Assembly: GCF_002777855.1 (NCBI RefSeq)
Contig: NZ_MEIK01000015.1
Coordinates: 1-64,000, forward strand
Direction of reading: 5' to 3'
DNA length: 64,000 nucleotides
Origin: Snodgrassella alvi
GTDB taxonomy: Bacteria > Pseudomonadota > Gammaproteobacteria > Burkholderiales > Neisseriaceae
In this document: piece after piece, positions 1 through 9,998 of the stretch
Numbering within the stretch: the first letter of the stretch is position 1
Layout: each line of letters begins with the position of its first letter
The notes under the pieces: model-generated
Database searches by the model: none
What the model saw: the letters and a program-made list of their open reading frames with translations, nothing else
What the model was told of the DNA's origin: nothing
Translations under genes and position numbers: made by a program

Positions 1-311
1 CGTGAGACAGTTTGGTCCCTATCTGCAGTGGGCGTTGGAAGTTTGACGGGGGCTGCTCCTAGTACGAGAGGACCGGAGTGGACGAACCTCTGGTGTACCG
101 GTTGTGACGCCAGTCGCATCGCCGGGTAGCTAAGTTCGGAAGAGATAAACGCTGAAAGCATCTAAGCGTGAAACTCGCCTGAAGATGAGACTTCCCTAGG
201 GATTTAATCCCTCTGAAGAGACGTTCGAGACCAGGACGTTGATAGGTCGGGTGTGGAAGAGTGGTAACACTTGGAGCTAACCGATACTAATTGCTCGTGA
301 GGCTTGACTCT
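1..311 (+). rRNA. 23S ribosomal RNA, 3' end (partial)
   Basis: The window opens inside the last part of a 23S rRNA. The conserved sarcin-ricin loop sequence AGTACGAGAGGACCGGAGTG lies at about 60-79, and the typical betaproteobacterial 3' end follows. The exact 3' end is estimated. The 5' part and the 16S gene lie outside the window. The 5S gene follows on the same strand, so this is the distal end of an rrn operon. Confidence 0.96.
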
Positions 312-421
312 ATCATTTGAAGGACTTCGCACACAGAAGGTGTGCAAGGTAAATGATAAAGCTTACTGATGAGAATACAAGCATCACCAAGATTAAGGCT
401 TTCTGATTTGACAGTTTAAAG

Positions 422-537
422 TCTGGCGGCCATAGCGGGTTGGTCCCACGCCTTCCCATCCCGAACAGGACCGTGAAACGACCTAGCGCCGATGATAGTA
501 TGGATGCCCATGTGAAAGTAGGACACCGCCAGACACC
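422..537 (+). rRNA. rrf: 5S ribosomal RNA
   Basis: A sequence of about 115 nt starts with CTGGCGGCCATAGCG and ends with a complementary CGCCAGAC. It contains the conserved CCCATCCCGAAC loop and GAAACG, the normal signatures of bacterial 5S rRNA. It sits about 110 nt after the 23S end and just ahead of a strong terminator. Ends are approximate to a few bases. Confidence 0.95.
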
Positions 538-544
538 CATTAAG

Positions 545-579
545 AAGAACCCAGTAGACTATCTACTGGGTTCTTTGCT
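545..579 (+). terminator. Rho-independent terminator of the rRNA operon
   Basis: A perfect 13-bp stem (AGAACCCAGTAGA at 546-558 pairing with TCTACTGGGTTCT at 562-574) has a 3-nt loop. It lies directly after 5S rRNA and is followed by a T-rich tail. Confidence 0.9.
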
Positions 580-604
580 TTGTGCTAAATGGAAACGCAA
601 CTGG

Positions 605-836
605 TTAAGACAAACCAGCGAACCCCTGCTGCCGTAGCGCTTCGTACAACACAATGGCCGCTGCGTTGGATAGATTCAATGAGCGGATATGGGAAGTCTG
701 AGGGATACGCAGGCAGTGATCTGCTCTGGCCTGTGCGAACTCCTGCGGCAGGCCGGTCGTTTCCCGGCCAAAGAGGAAATAGATTGCTTGCCTGCTGTTG
801 CTGTAGTCAAATCCTGTGTGGGGGCGGGTATAATTA
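605..836 (-). pseudogene. trmL: 3' remnant of trmL (tRNA (cytidine/uridine-34-2'-O)-methyltransferase, SPOUT family)
   Basis: Read on the minus strand, one frame gives about 77 codons ending at the TAA at 607-605. It contains FGRETTGLP and [20 protein letters not shown], which match the C-terminal knotted SAM-binding part of the TrmL/YibK family (FGxExxGLP, then [19 protein letters not shown]). TrmL normally has about 155 residues. Here the N-terminal half, including any start codon, is missing, because the sequence above about 836 turns into AT-rich non-coding DNA. It is therefore a truncated remnant lying head-on against the rRNA operon. A functional copy may exist elsewhere in the genome. 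No other gene is evident between the rRNA terminator and 1006. Confidence 0.8.
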
Positions 837-1005
837 GTATAAAATTATTAACTATATATTTACTCATAACTGTTTCTAAATCAGGGAAAGTTGTTCTTTA
901 TTTGTTTGATATCTGATTTAATCAAGATAAATAATCTATATGTTGATGGTATTGACTGTTATATATAAAATTATTTTTTTTTGTTTGATTTGCTAAGGAA
1001 AAATA

Positions 1006-2436
1006 GTGCAAGAATCTAGTCATCCACTTGTAGTGGATTTAGATGGAACTTTAATTCTGACTGATTCGTTACATGAAAATTTAATAGCCTTGATTAAGAT
1101 AAAACCTTATGTAATTTTTAAACTGATCAAGTTATGTTTTCATAGCAAGGTAGAATTAAAAAAATTTGTTTATGAGCAGACAGGTTATCGTGCTGAACAA
1201 ATGCCTTATCGCCAAGAACTACTCGAATATATTTGGCATGAAAAACAAAATGGAAGAAAAATCTACCTAGCCACTGCTGCATATGAAGGTATTGCAGAAA
1301 AAACTGCTAACTATCTTCAATGCTTCGATGATGTTATTGCTACTAATTCTAGGCAAAATCTAAAAGGTATTAATAAACTCAATGCCATACAGGAAAAGAT
1401 TGGTCAAGAATTTGTTTATGCCGGTGATAATGTTGCTGATTTAGTAATCTGGAATGAAGCATGTGGTGCAATTGTAGTAGGAAAAAAAGTAAATCAATTA
1501 ACTCTCAAGATTCAACAATCTGGAACACCTGTTTTAAAGAAATGGGAAAATACAGGTTTTAGCATCACTATCTGGATGAAAGCGATTCGCATACATCAAT
1601 GGCTAAAAAATATTTTACTTTTTGTTCCTCTGTTAACTGCTTTTCAGTTCTTTGATTTGCATAAATTATTTACAACTTTTGTCGGATTTGTGGCTTTTTC
1701 TTTAGGTGCATCAGCAACTTATATCCTTAACGATTTATGGGACATAGAAAATGATCGTGTCCATAGTAATAAAATGCAGCGCCCTTTCGCATCGGGAAAG
1801 TTATCAATCGTACAAGGTATAACAGCCAGTCTAGTACTATTAATCATTGCTGCTATTATTGCTATCAATATTTCTTGGATGTTTTTTAGTGTTTTTTTAT
1901 TATATTTATTGATAACTACTATATATAGTTTGAGATTAAAACAAATTATATTGCTTGATATTATAATTTTGTCTGTTTTGTATACCATCCGAATTTTTGC
2001 TGGAGGTGTGGTTACAAATATTGATTTAAGCTATCCGCTTTTAGCTTTTTCAATTTCCATTTTCTTAAGTCTAGCTACAGTTAAACGTTGTACTGAGCTG
2101 ATTGCTATGCCAGATGAAAAAAAAGTAATTGCTGGTAGGGGTTATATTAAATCCGATTTGGATATACTTTGGCCTTTGGGTATAAGCACCTATATCGGAG
2201 CCATTATTCTATTTGGTCTATACATTACTGCATCTGAAACAATTGTTCTTTATCATGTCCCCGCTTTATTGTGGTTGGTGCAGCTCCTCATGATTTATTT
2301 GATAGGTAACTTATGGATGATGACAAAACGTGGTTTGATGAATGAGGATCCAATTGTTTTTTTAATTCAGGATAAAAAAAGCCTAGCTTTGCTGGCTTTA
2401 ATTATAGGTATCATATTATTGGCTAGATATTTATAA
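1006..2436 (+). CDS. HAD-like phosphatase fused to UbiA-family prenyltransferase
   Basis: This 476-residue fusion has two parts. Residues 1-170 form a HAD-type domain with the nucleophile motif DLDGTL (Asp11, Asp13) and a late GDNVADLVIW motif. From about residue 185 a polytopic UbiA domain follows, with the substrate/Mg2+ motif NDLWDIENDR at 242-251 and many membrane segments. UbiA enzymes move a prenyl group or build prenyl-phosphate linkages. This fused layout is known from proteins related to decaprenyl-phosphate phosphoribosyltransferase, so a role in making a polyprenyl-linked sugar donor is plausible but inferred. The start is GTG with an AAGGA ribosome site about 7 nt upstream. The gene is much more AT-rich than most of the window, as is the large membrane protein after it, which may be its partner. 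Confidence 0.82.
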   Translation: MQESSHPLVVDLDGTLILTDSLHENLIALIKIKPYVIFKLIKLCFHSKVELKKFVYEQTGYRAEQMPYRQELLEYIWHEKQNGRKIYLATAAYEGIAEKTANYLQCFDDVIATNSRQNLKGINKLNAIQEKIGQEFVYAGDNVADLVIWNEACGAIVVGKKVNQLTLKIQQSGTPVLKKWENTGFSITIWMKAIRIHQWLKNILLFVPLLTAFQFFDLHKLFTTFVGFVAFSLGASATYILNDLWDIENDRVHSNKMQRPFASGKLSIVQGITASLVLLIIAAIIAINISWMFFSVFLLYLLITTIYSLRLKQIILLDIIILSVLYTIRIFAGGVVTNIDLSYPLLAFSISIFLSLATVKRCTELIAMPDEKKVIAGRGYIKSDLDILWPLGISTYIGAIILFGLYITASETIVLYHVPALLWLVQLLMIYLIGNLWMMTKRGLMNEDPIVFLIQDKKSLALLALIIGIILLARYL

Positions 2437-2505
2437 ATTTAGAAAGTGGAAGAGTTGCAGAAATATTTTCTACTTGCTGTTATTAATTCTAGAATAGGGT
2501 TATAA

Positions 2506-2754
2506 GCCATTTTAGTACATTTCAATTCCGGACTATTTGTTTAGCAGGTTCATTCTGGATTCACTGTACTTGGCGTATCAGTTTTGATGATTTTTATAAC
2601 ACACCTATTTAAAGTACTGTTTGCGAACGTTGATCAAAAGTTTATGTCAGATACTGATAAGATGATTCGATAATTTGTATGAATTCTGTCTAGTACCGAT
2701 ATTGAGTTGATATGTGCCGCTTGTAATAATCTTAATGATTCGGATAAAAATTGA
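2506..2754 (+). pseudogene. decayed small ORF upstream of the large membrane protein (unrecognised)
   Basis: One frame reads protein-like through most of this gap, interrupted by in-frame TAG, TAA and TGA codons. Its readable pieces include a hydrophobic stretch (VLGVSVLMIFITHLFKVLF) and a closing ELICAACNNLND with a CxxC pair. The final TGA (2752-2754) overlaps the ATG of the next gene as TGATG, the usual arrangement of translationally coupled genes. That makes a former upstream operon member plausible. I do not recognise the family, and the reading could be chance in AT-rich DNA. Confidence 0.3.
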
Positions 2755-5081
2755 TGAACCAAAATAAAATTAACCCTAAACAGGCTCTGTTATTTTCTTT
2801 TTTTTATGCTATTACTGTTATAACTATTTGTTGTTTGTTTCAGAACGATTTTTTTTGTGTTGATGATGCCGAATTTGAAATGCTGGGTTTTTTCAAACAG
2901 ATGGGCCATATATGGTCACAGGGTAAAATACCTTTAATTGTTGATTCGATGTATTTTGGCGGTAATGAAGTGATTGATTTAGATAGAGGAATTTTTTTGC
3001 CGCAAAATATTCTCGTTTCTCTCATTACTTACAAGTTTGATGATATTCAGTTACCTGGACGGGTATTAGCTTTCATTAATATTGTATTAGTATGCCTTTC
3101 GTCTTTGTCTATTGCTAAAACGTTCAAACTGCAAAATTGTTATGCTTATGCATTTGCTAGTTTAGCTGTGATTCAGCCAATTTTTCTTTATCAGTATTTA
3201 GGTGCATGGTGGAATGCAGCTAGTGGGCAGGCTTGGGCCATGGTTTCTATTGCCACTTTTTTGTTACTTCAAAATCATTTTTCTAAAACAAATATTGTTT
3301 TAAATTTTATTTCAGTCATTTTTTTGTTAGCAGCTGGCTGGCCACATGGTGTCATCGGGTACGTTGTTTTTGTTGTAGTCAGTGTAGCTTATCAACTAAA
3401 ACAGTTTAATGGATTGCATAAAGCATTTTATTTAAGTTTACCTACTATTTTGGCTTTTATTTTTGCTTTACCGATTTATTCTGAATATATTTTTTCACAT
3501 GAGTTAATTAACCGTGTTAGTGGATTTGATAACCAAAATAAAGCTTTTATACCGTCTTGGGCAACAATCCTTATGGGTTTTTTCCCTACATTTTATGATT
3601 ACATGACTTATTTTAGCTATAAATTAATACTCATTCCTTTAGGTTTTTCAACTTTATTCGTGCCAATAGTTTTTTTTTACTACAATGTGAAATCATTATG
3701 GCAAAAAAATGACAATTTAAAATTATTTTTGACTTTAATGATTGCGTTTTTTGTTTTGTCACAAATGCCCAGTCAGTTTGGACCTTTTCGCTGGCCTTTT
3801 CGCTTTTTACCTTTTCTAAGTTTATTTGAGTGTTTAGCTGTATTCTATATTTTGCAATTTGCTCAAGGTGTAAATGAGAAAGGTATAAATTTAAATAAAA
3901 AAGTTTCTTTTGTTTTATACATTATCTTGGGCTGTTTTTTTCTTGGATTACCTTTTTATGCCGGATTTGATACATTTGCGCTGATTTTATGTTTTATATT
4001 AATTTTATTTTTATTGGAGCGCGATTTATTTTTTTTAGATAAAAGTATTTTGGCAAATTTGAATAAGAAATATTTGTGTTTTATTCTTTTGTCGTCAATA
4101 TTTGTTTTTTTTAATTCTTGGAATCTCCATCCTATTTTTGTTGTGTTGCAGATTTTTTCAATTTGGTTACTTTTATTGAGCCCTATGTTTATAAAGAGAA
4201 AAAGCTCATTTTCAATGGTAGGGTTAAGTTTATTAATACTATTAATTATATTAAATGGATTGCCAACTTTGGGTGGCTATTATTCAAGACATACTGATTT
4301 AGCAGAGCAAATTAGTTTACCTAAAAATGTCAATTTGGAAGGCTATGTTTTATCGCTTCCTGATAATACTAATTTAAAACAGATTAGACAATTTAATGAT
4401 ATTGCTTCTGCTCTGTTTGGTTTTTATGGTATTAAATCAATAAATGGTTATACTCCGGTTGGTAATAAAAGATTAGATAAGGTTCTGCCTGCAAATCAAA
4501 CTTCGCATGGTATTTTCAAGCCTGAGATGGCTTTAAAGAATATTTTGCAATTATCTGACAAATCTCATGTTTGTCAGGCTGAATTGATGCGTATTAGCAC
4601 AATTATTGTAGATAAAGCTAATTATTCTGCTTTTAGTTCTCAGTTTGAGCAATGTGGATATACCGTGGTTCAAAATGCTGGTAGCAAAAATGATCTTTAT
4701 GTTTCGCTATCGTTTGACAAAACTATAGGATGGAACAGAAATTCTCCTTTTGTATTTCCTAATATTGCGGGCGTTAATGTCTTATCACATCAAAATAATA
4801 TTGATTTAATTAGAATCCCAGAACATAAAGAGGTGTTAACTCTTATTTTTCCTCGCTTATGGTGGTTTGGTTATACTGCAAAAATTAACGATCACTCTTT
4901 ACCTGTTGTTGCGGATGATTCTGGATCTTTAGTGCAAGTTTCAGTCCCACCACAATGGAATGGTGTGTTAAAGCTTAGTTATTTTCCTGTTACTTGGCGC
5001 TATGTTTGGGTTTTACCTTTGGTTGCCATGTTTGCGCTAATTTTATTATTGATATTTAATAGAGATATGAAATTTAGGTAG
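2754..5081 (+). CDS. large polytopic membrane protein, YfhO/GT-C-like
   Basis: This protein of about 775 residues has roughly a dozen hydrophobic segments. An early acidic FCVDDAEFEML stretch lies just after the first membrane segment, and a soluble domain occupies roughly residues 500-740 before a last membrane helix (VLPLVAMFALILLLIF). This layout (acidic residues in the first periplasmic loop, many helices, C-terminal extracytoplasmic domain) resembles GT-C glycosyltransferases of the YfhO type, which use polyprenyl-phosphate sugars. ATG 2754 is preferred over TTG 2751 because of the CGGA upstream and the TGATG overlap with a preceding frame. With the UbiA fusion upstream it could form a glycosylation module. 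The assignment is by topology only. Confidence 0.6.
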   Translation: MNQNKINPKQALLFSFFYAITVITICCLFQNDFFCVDDAEFEMLGFFKQMGHIWSQGKIPLIVDSMYFGGNEVIDLDRGIFLPQNILVSLITYKFDDIQLPGRVLAFINIVLVCLSSLSIAKTFKLQNCYAYAFASLAVIQPIFLYQYLGAWWNAASGQAWAMVSIATFLLLQNHFSKTNIVLNFISVIFLLAAGWPHGVIGYVVFVVVSVAYQLKQFNGLHKAFYLSLPTILAFIFALPIYSEYIFSHELINRVSGFDNQNKAFIPSWATILMGFFPTFYDYMTYFSYKLILIPLGFSTLFVPIVFFYYNVKSLWQKNDNLKLFLTLMIAFFVLSQMPSQFGPFRWPFRFLPFLSLFECLAVFYILQFAQGVNEKGINLNKKVSFVLYIILGCFFLGLPFYAGFDTFALILCFILILFLLERDLFFLDKSILANLNKKYLCFILLSSIFVFFNSWNLHPIFVVLQIFSIWLLLLSPMFIKRKSSFSMVGLSLLILLIILNGLPTLGGYYSRHTDLAEQISLPKNVNLEGYVLSLPDNTNLKQIRQFNDIASALFGFYGIKSINGYTPVGNKRLDKVLPANQTSHGIFKPEMALKNILQLSDKSHVCQAELMRISTIIVDKANYSAFSSQFEQCGYTVVQNAGSKNDLYVSLSFDKTIGWNRNSPFVFPNIAGVNVLSHQNNIDLIRIPEHKEVLTLIFPRLWWFGYTAKINDHSLPVVADDSGSLVQVSVPPQWNGVLKLSYFPVTWRYVWVLPLVAMFALILLLIFNRDMKFR

Positions 5082-5447
5082 AATATTGAATTTTTGTGAG
5101 AATTTAATATTTTGATATATATTAAAAGCTGGATAATACGTTTTTAATGTTTAAATGCACTTTATATTTTGATGTAAAGTGCATTTTCTTTTAAATTTTT
5201 TTTGGATATTAATCTATCAATTAACAACTTAATTTTAATAATGTTGAAAAAAATTTAAGTTATTAGTTTGATTTTTGGATATAAATATGTAATCTATTTA
5301 AATAAATCATATATTTATATAATAGGTTCCTAATAATTATCGTTTATAAAATCAAATTCTGTTTTTAATTATTCTTTTTTGTCAATGAAAATTATGTTTG
5401 TTAAGCTATAATCCTTTCTTTTAAATAATATGTGTAAGGGTATGTTT
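5082..5447. other. AT-rich intergenic region with terminator and -10-like element
   Basis: There is no convincing gene here. The left part holds a terminator-like hairpin (listed separately). A TATAAT at 5407-5412 lies 36 nt upstream of the M20 start and is a reasonable -10 element, but no good -35 stands 17 nt before it (TTGTCA at 5379-5384 is 22 nt away). The rest is A/T-rich without clear structure. Confidence 0.5.
5153..5202 (+). terminator. Rho-independent terminator after the AT-rich membrane genes
   Basis: A perfect 12-bp stem (AAATGCACTTTA at 5153-5164, TAAAGTGCATTT at 5175-5186) has a 10-nt loop and is followed by a T-rich run. It lies 72 nt after the stop of the large membrane gene. 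Confidence 0.72.
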
Positions 5448-6635
5448 ATGAAAGCAGTGAGGGAAATGGTAGAGGCTGAATTGGATACTTTTGTTCAGCT
5501 ACGTCATGATATTCATCAACACCCTGAGCTGGCTTTTGCTGAAAATCGTACCAGTGATCTGGTTGCTGGTATGTTGGAGCAATGGGGTTATCAAGTTGAG
5601 CGAGGAATTGGGGGCACCGGTTTAGTTGCCCAGCTTCGTGTTGGTGATGGTTCAAAGAGTGTCGGTATTCGTGCTGATATGGATGCGCTTCCGATTCTGG
5701 AAGAAAGTGGTGTGACGCATTCGAGTAAACATGAAGGGAAGATGCATGCCTGTGGTCATGATGGGCATACGACGATGTTGTTGGCAGCAGCGAAAGTGCT
5801 GGCAAGTAGAAAGGTGTTTAATGGAACGCTGAATTTGATTTTTCAGCCGGCTGAAGAGTATGGTAAATCGGGTAGCGGCGCAATGCAGATGATTGCTGAC
5901 GGCCTTTTTGAAAAATATCCGTGTGATGCGGTATATGGTATGCACAATATGCCTGGTTATCCTCAGGGTGAGTTGCATTTTTATGATGGCTGGATGATGG
6001 CTTCTTCTGATGTGGCTACGATTACGGTTAAAGGGGTAGGTGGTCACGGGGCGAAACCACATAATACGCACGACCCTATTGTGGCTGCTTCTTCTATTGT
6101 GATGGCTTTGCAGACAATTGTGTCTCGTAATGTGAATCCGCTTGATTCAGCAGTGGTGACTGTGGGTATGTTCCATGCAGGTGTAGCCAATAATGTGATA
6201 CCGGAACAAGCTGAATTAAAGCTGACTGTGCGTTGTTTTAAGCCGGAAGTACGTAAGATGTTGCAGGAACGTATTGAGGCTATAGCTCAGGCTCAGGCAC
6301 AAAGTTTTAATGTGGTGGCTTCTGTGGATTATCAACATGGGTATGCTCCTGTATTTAACACGAGTAAGGAAACACAATTTGCCCGTGATGTTGCCCGTGA
6401 TGTGGTTGCAGAAGAAAATATTGTAGACCAGACGCAACCTATGGCTGGTAGTGAAGATTTTGCGTTTATGCTGGAAAAGTGTCCGGGAAGTTATTTATTT
6501 ATTGGTAATGGTCTGAAGGAAAAGGATGCTGCTTCTGGTTTTGATCTGCATAATCCTTATTATGATTTTAATGACAAGAATATTGCTATTGGTGCCACTT
6601 ACTGGGTGGCGCTGGCAGAAAGATTTTTAAAATAA
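5448..6635 (+). CDS. M20D-family metallopeptidase / N-acyl amino acid amidohydrolase (hippurate hydrolase type)
   Basis: This 395-residue cytosolic amidohydrolase is predicted to split N-acyl amino acids. It carries the M20D signature series: HQHPELAF near the N-terminus, GIRADMDALPI, the metal-binding HACGHDGHTTM, FQPAEE with the catalytic Glu, MHNMP, GHGAKPHNTHDPI in the lid domain, and AGSEDFAFM near the end. The start at 5448 is chosen because TAAGGG at 5435-5440 is well spaced for it; the ATGs at 5430 and 5442 are not. An MHS-family transporter gene begins 37 nt downstream, so the pair probably takes up and hydrolyses an acylated amino acid or related amide. The exact substrate cannot be read from sequence. 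Confidence 0.9.
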   Translation: MKAVREMVEAELDTFVQLRHDIHQHPELAFAENRTSDLVAGMLEQWGYQVERGIGGTGLVAQLRVGDGSKSVGIRADMDALPILEESGVTHSSKHEGKMHACGHDGHTTMLLAAAKVLASRKVFNGTLNLIFQPAEEYGKSGSGAMQMIADGLFEKYPCDAVYGMHNMPGYPQGELHFYDGWMMASSDVATITVKGVGGHGAKPHNTHDPIVAASSIVMALQTIVSRNVNPLDSAVVTVGMFHAGVANNVIPEQAELKLTVRCFKPEVRKMLQERIEAIAQAQAQSFNVVASVDYQHGYAPVFNTSKETQFARDVARDVVAEENIVDQTQPMAGSEDFAFMLEKCPGSYLFIGNGLKEKDAASGFDLHNPYYDFNDKNIAIGATYWVALAERFLK

Positions 6636-6672
6636 TTCTGTTTTGATCTTTTTTTAATCAGGGAGTTTTGAT

Positions 6673-7953
6673 ATGAATACAGGCCAAGAGGCTGTTGAAC
6701 ACAGGAAGCCACCGGCGAAGGCGATTGCTGCGGCAGTAGCGGGTAATGCACTAGAATTTTACGATTTTATTATTTATTCGTTTTTCTCTGTTTATATTGC
6801 AAAGTCTTTTTTTCCAAACGATGATAAATTTATCAGCTTGCTGACTGCTGTGGCTGTTTATGGTGTTGGTTTTTTTACTCGTCCTCTTGGTGGACTCTTA
6901 ATTGGCACTTATGCAGATAAAAAAGGGCGTAGAGCTGCCATGATTTTAACGGTAACGTTAATAACGATTGGTACGCTGGGACTGGCTGCTACGCCTAGTT
7001 ATGAAAGTATCGGTGTTGCTGCCCCAATTATTGTGCTGTTGGCTCGTCTAGTACAAGGTTTGGCGCTAGGTGGAGAGGTTGGTCCGGCTTCATCTATGCT
7101 TATCGAATCAGCGCCTCCTAATCAACGCGCTTTTTATGCCAGCTGGCAAATGGCTAGTCAGGGTATTGCAGTGGCTGTAGGCGGAGTGGTAGGTTATGTG
7201 GTTTCTGCTACACTGAGTTCCGAGCAGTTGGCTAGTTGGGGATGGCGTATACCATTTCTGGTAAGTCTGGCATTAATTCCGATTGCTGTTTATATTCGCC
7301 GTGCTTTACCGGAAACTTTGGAAGAACCAGCCTATCATAGTGATTCTCAGATAATAAAATTAATATTCACGCGTTATCGAAAAGAAGTTATTCTGGGTAT
7401 TTTAGCTTTGATGTCGACTGCTATTACGGCTCAGGTTGGCAATTATATGACTACTTTTGCTATTAATACGCTTGAGTTGAATCCGGCAGTTGCTCAAATT
7501 AGTACTGTTTTGGGCGGGATAATGATGTTTCTGTTTTCTCTGCTTGCGGGTTTTCTAGCTGATAAATATGGGCGCAAAAGTATTATGCTCTGGCCACGTG
7601 TGGCTTTGATGTTGCTGATTGTGCCAATGTTTTATATGTTGGTAAAAACTGAAAGTGTGGCAATGTTGTTGCTGGTGACGATGACAGTTACGTTGTTAAC
7701 AGGAATGAGTGGTGCCAGTAGTTTGGTGGCAATTCCAGAAATGATGCCGATTGCGTTGCGCGCAACGGGTGTATCGTTAATTTATGCGATTGGTGTGACA
7801 TTGTTCGGAGGTACGGCGCAGTTTGTGTTAACTTGGTTAATAGAGCATTTTGGTGCCGTTTCCCCTGCTTATTATGTGGTGGTTACCAGTGTATTTTCAA
7901 TCATAGCGATGTTGATGATGCCAGAAACGCGCCATGTTAATGTAAAAGATTGA
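6673..7953 (+). CDS. MFS transporter, metabolite:H+ symporter (MHS) family
   Basis: This 426-residue, 12-helix inner-membrane transporter has the MHS-type first helix (GNALEFYDFIIYSFF), the loop 2-3 signature PLGGLLIGTYADKKGRR and the second-half equivalent GFLADKYGRKS. MHS members carry citrate, tricarballylate, proline/betaine, shikimate or alpha-ketoglutarate with protons. GGGAG at about 6661-6665 serves the ATG. The gene follows the M20 peptidase by 37 nt and ends at a strong bidirectional terminator, so the two form a bicistronic unit. The substrate is probably related to that of the peptidase, which is inferred from context only. Confidence 0.88.
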   Translation: MNTGQEAVEHRKPPAKAIAAAVAGNALEFYDFIIYSFFSVYIAKSFFPNDDKFISLLTAVAVYGVGFFTRPLGGLLIGTYADKKGRRAAMILTVTLITIGTLGLAATPSYESIGVAAPIIVLLARLVQGLALGGEVGPASSMLIESAPPNQRAFYASWQMASQGIAVAVGGVVGYVVSATLSSEQLASWGWRIPFLVSLALIPIAVYIRRALPETLEEPAYHSDSQIIKLIFTRYRKEVILGILALMSTAITAQVGNYMTTFAINTLELNPAVAQISTVLGGIMMFLFSLLAGFLADKYGRKSIMLWPRVALMLLIVPMFYMLVKTESVAMLLLVTMTVTLLTGMSGASSLVAIPEMMPIALRATGVSLIYAIGVTLFGGTAQFVLTWLIEHFGAVSPAYYVVVTSVFSIIAMLMMPETRHVNVKD

Positions 7954-7971
7954 TGAGAATTGATCTGATAT

Positions 7972-8002
7972 AAAAAAGCCAGCAACTATTGCTGGCTTTT
8001 TT
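7972..8002. terminator. bidirectional Rho-independent terminator
   Basis: A perfect 14-bp inverted repeat (AAAAAAGCCAGCAA at 7972-7985, TTGCTGGCTTTTTT at 7989-8002) has a 3-nt loop. It gives a T-run on both strands. It separates the convergent MHS transporter and transketolase genes. Confidence 0.93.
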
Positions 8003-8012
8003 ACGAGTTGAT

Positions 8013-9998
8013 TTAAATTAGGCGTTTAACCACATCAATTACTTGTTCAACGGTAAAGCCAAATTCTTTGAAGAGTTGCTCTGCAGGCGCAGATTCACCA
8101 AAGCGGTTGATGCCGATAATAGCTCCGTTGTTGCCTACGTATTTGTACCAAGAATCACTGACGCCAGCTTCTATGGCAATACGAGGTAAGCCGGCTGGTA
8201 AGACGCTGTCGCGATAAGCTTTATCTTGCCTGTCGAAGATATTGGTATTGGGCATAGAGACAACGGTGGTGTCTATGCCCATTTCGGCTAGTTTGCTTTG
8301 CGCATTAATGGCTAGTTCAACTTCGGAACCAGTGGCAATCAGTACGGCCTGTGTTGTTTTTTCATTTGCGGTTTTCAACACGTATCCGCCACGGCGTATA
8401 TCTGCTAGCTGTTGGCTGGTTCTTGGCATAAAAGGTAATCCCTGACGGCTGAAAATCAAGCAGCTTGGGTGGTTTTCAGCAGCTACGGCATCAGCCCAAG
8501 CTACCAATGATTCTGCGCTGTCGCACGGACGCCATACACTCATATTCGGAATGAGGCGTAAGGTAGCGATTTGTTCCACAGGCTGGTGTGTAGGGCCGTC
8601 TTCTCCTAAGCCAATTGAGTCGTGAGTAAATACGAATATCGGATTGATACGCATCAGTGCGGCCATGCGCAGGGCATTACGTGCATATTCGCTAAACATT
8701 AGGAAAGTAGCACCAAACGGCTTAATACCACCATGTAGGCTTAGGCCATTCATAATGGCTGCCATGCCGAATTCGCGCACGCCATAATGGATGTAGTTGC
8801 CGCCGTCTGTGGCTGTTACTGTACTACTGCCGGACCAGTCGGTAAGGTTGGAGGGAGTAAGGTCGGCTGAACCGCCAACAAACTCTGGCAGGATTTGCGC
8901 CAGAATTTCGATGCTGTTCTGACTGGCTTTACGTGTGGCTACTTTTTCTGCTTTATTGCATACTTGTTCAAGTGCGTTTTGCACGTGTTCGTTAAAATTT
9001 TCTGGCAATTTGCCATCCATGCGTCGCAAGAATTCGGCTGCTTCAGCCGGATATTGCTGCTGGTAATGGCTAAATAAATCTTGCCAGTCTTGTTCCAGTT
9101 TTGCGCCGGCTGCTGCTGCATTCCAATCGTCGTAGATTTCCTGTGGAATGGTAAAGGGCGCATGTGTCCAGTTAAGGGCTGTCCGTGTGGCGGCAATTTC
9201 TTCGGCACCTAGTGGGGCGCCGTGGGTTTTATGGCTACCCTCTTTATTAGCTGCACCTTTTCCAATTTTGGTTTTGCAGCATATGATAGATGGTTTATCT
9301 GTTTCTGCTTTAGCGGCGGTGATGGCTGCGCGGATGGCGGCTTCATCATGGCCGTCTACATTGGCCACGGTATGCCAGCCGTAAGCAGCAAAGCGTTCAG
9401 GAATGTTTTCGCTAAACCAGTTGTCTACTTTGCCATCAATGGAAATGTTATTGTCATCATATAAAACAATTAGTTTGCCTAGTTTGAGGGTGCCGGCCAG
9501 TGAGCATACTTCGTGTGAGATACCTTCCATTAAGCAGCCATCACCGACGAAAACGTAGGTGTAATGATCTATGATGTTGAAGCCGGGTTTATTGAATCGG
9601 GCTGCCAGAATTTTTTCGGCTAATGCCATACCAACTGCATTACCGATGCCCTGTCCCAGAGGACCGGTGGTGGTTTCGACGCCATCAGTGTAGCCATACT
9701 CGGGGTGGCCGGGTGTTTTGCTATGCAGCTGACGAAAGTTTTTCAGGTCTTCTATGCTGAGGTTGTAGCCGCTCAGATGCAGCAGGCTGTACAGCAACAT
9801 GGAGGCGTGGCCATTGGATAAAATGAAGCGGTCACGGTTGTAGAATTTAGGATTTGCCGGGTTGTGTTGCAGGAATTCGCGCCACAGTACAGTTGCCATT
9901 TCGGCCATGCCCATTGGTGCGCCAGGGTGGCCGGAGTTGGCCTGTTGAATTGCGTCCATTGCTAGAAAGCGAATTGCGTTAGCCTGATGTGATGCCAT
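8013..9998 (-). CDS. tkt: transketolase
   Basis: This 661-residue, full-length transketolase moves two-carbon ketol units between pentose-phosphate sugars using thiamine diphosphate. Visible family marks are [10 protein letters not shown] at 21-30, the ThDP/Mg2+ motif GDGCLMEG followed by an NN pair (DDNNISIDG), [10 protein letters not shown] and the pyrimidine-domain stretch [27 protein letters not shown]. The C-terminal domain has GSEVELAI. The gene stands alone on the minus strand, its end bounded by the bidirectional terminator. With pgk in this window it is one of the few central sugar-phosphate genes seen here. Confidence 0.97.
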   Translation of the reverse strand: MASHQANAIRFLAMDAIQQANSGHPGAPMGMAEMATVLWREFLQHNPANPKFYNRDRFILSNGHASMLLYSLLHLSGYNLSIEDLKNFRQLHSKTPGHPEYGYTDGVETTTGPLGQGIGNAVGMALAEKILAARFNKPGFNIIDHYTYVFVGDGCLMEGISHEVCSLAGTLKLGKLIVLYDDNNISIDGKVDNWFSENIPERFAAYGWHTVANVDGHDEAAIRAAITAAKAETDKPSIICCKTKIGKGAANKEGSHKTHGAPLGAEEIAATRTALNWTHAPFTIPQEIYDDWNAAAAGAKLEQDWQDLFSHYQQQYPAEAAEFLRRMDGKLPENFNEHVQNALEQVCNKAEKVATRKASQNSIEILAQILPEFVGGSADLTPSNLTDWSGSSTVTATDGGNYIHYGVREFGMAAIMNGLSLHGGIKPFGATFLMFSEYARNALRMAALMRINPIFVFTHDSIGLGEDGPTHQPVEQIATLRLIPNMSVWRPCDSAESLVAWADAVAAENHPSCLIFSRQGLPFMPRTSQQLADIRRGGYVLKTANEKTTQAVLIATGSEVELAINAQSKLAEMGIDTTVVSMPNTNIFDRQDKAYRDSVLPAGLPRIAIEAGVSDSWYKYVGNNGAIIGINRFGESAPAEQLFKEFGFTVEQVIDVVKRLI

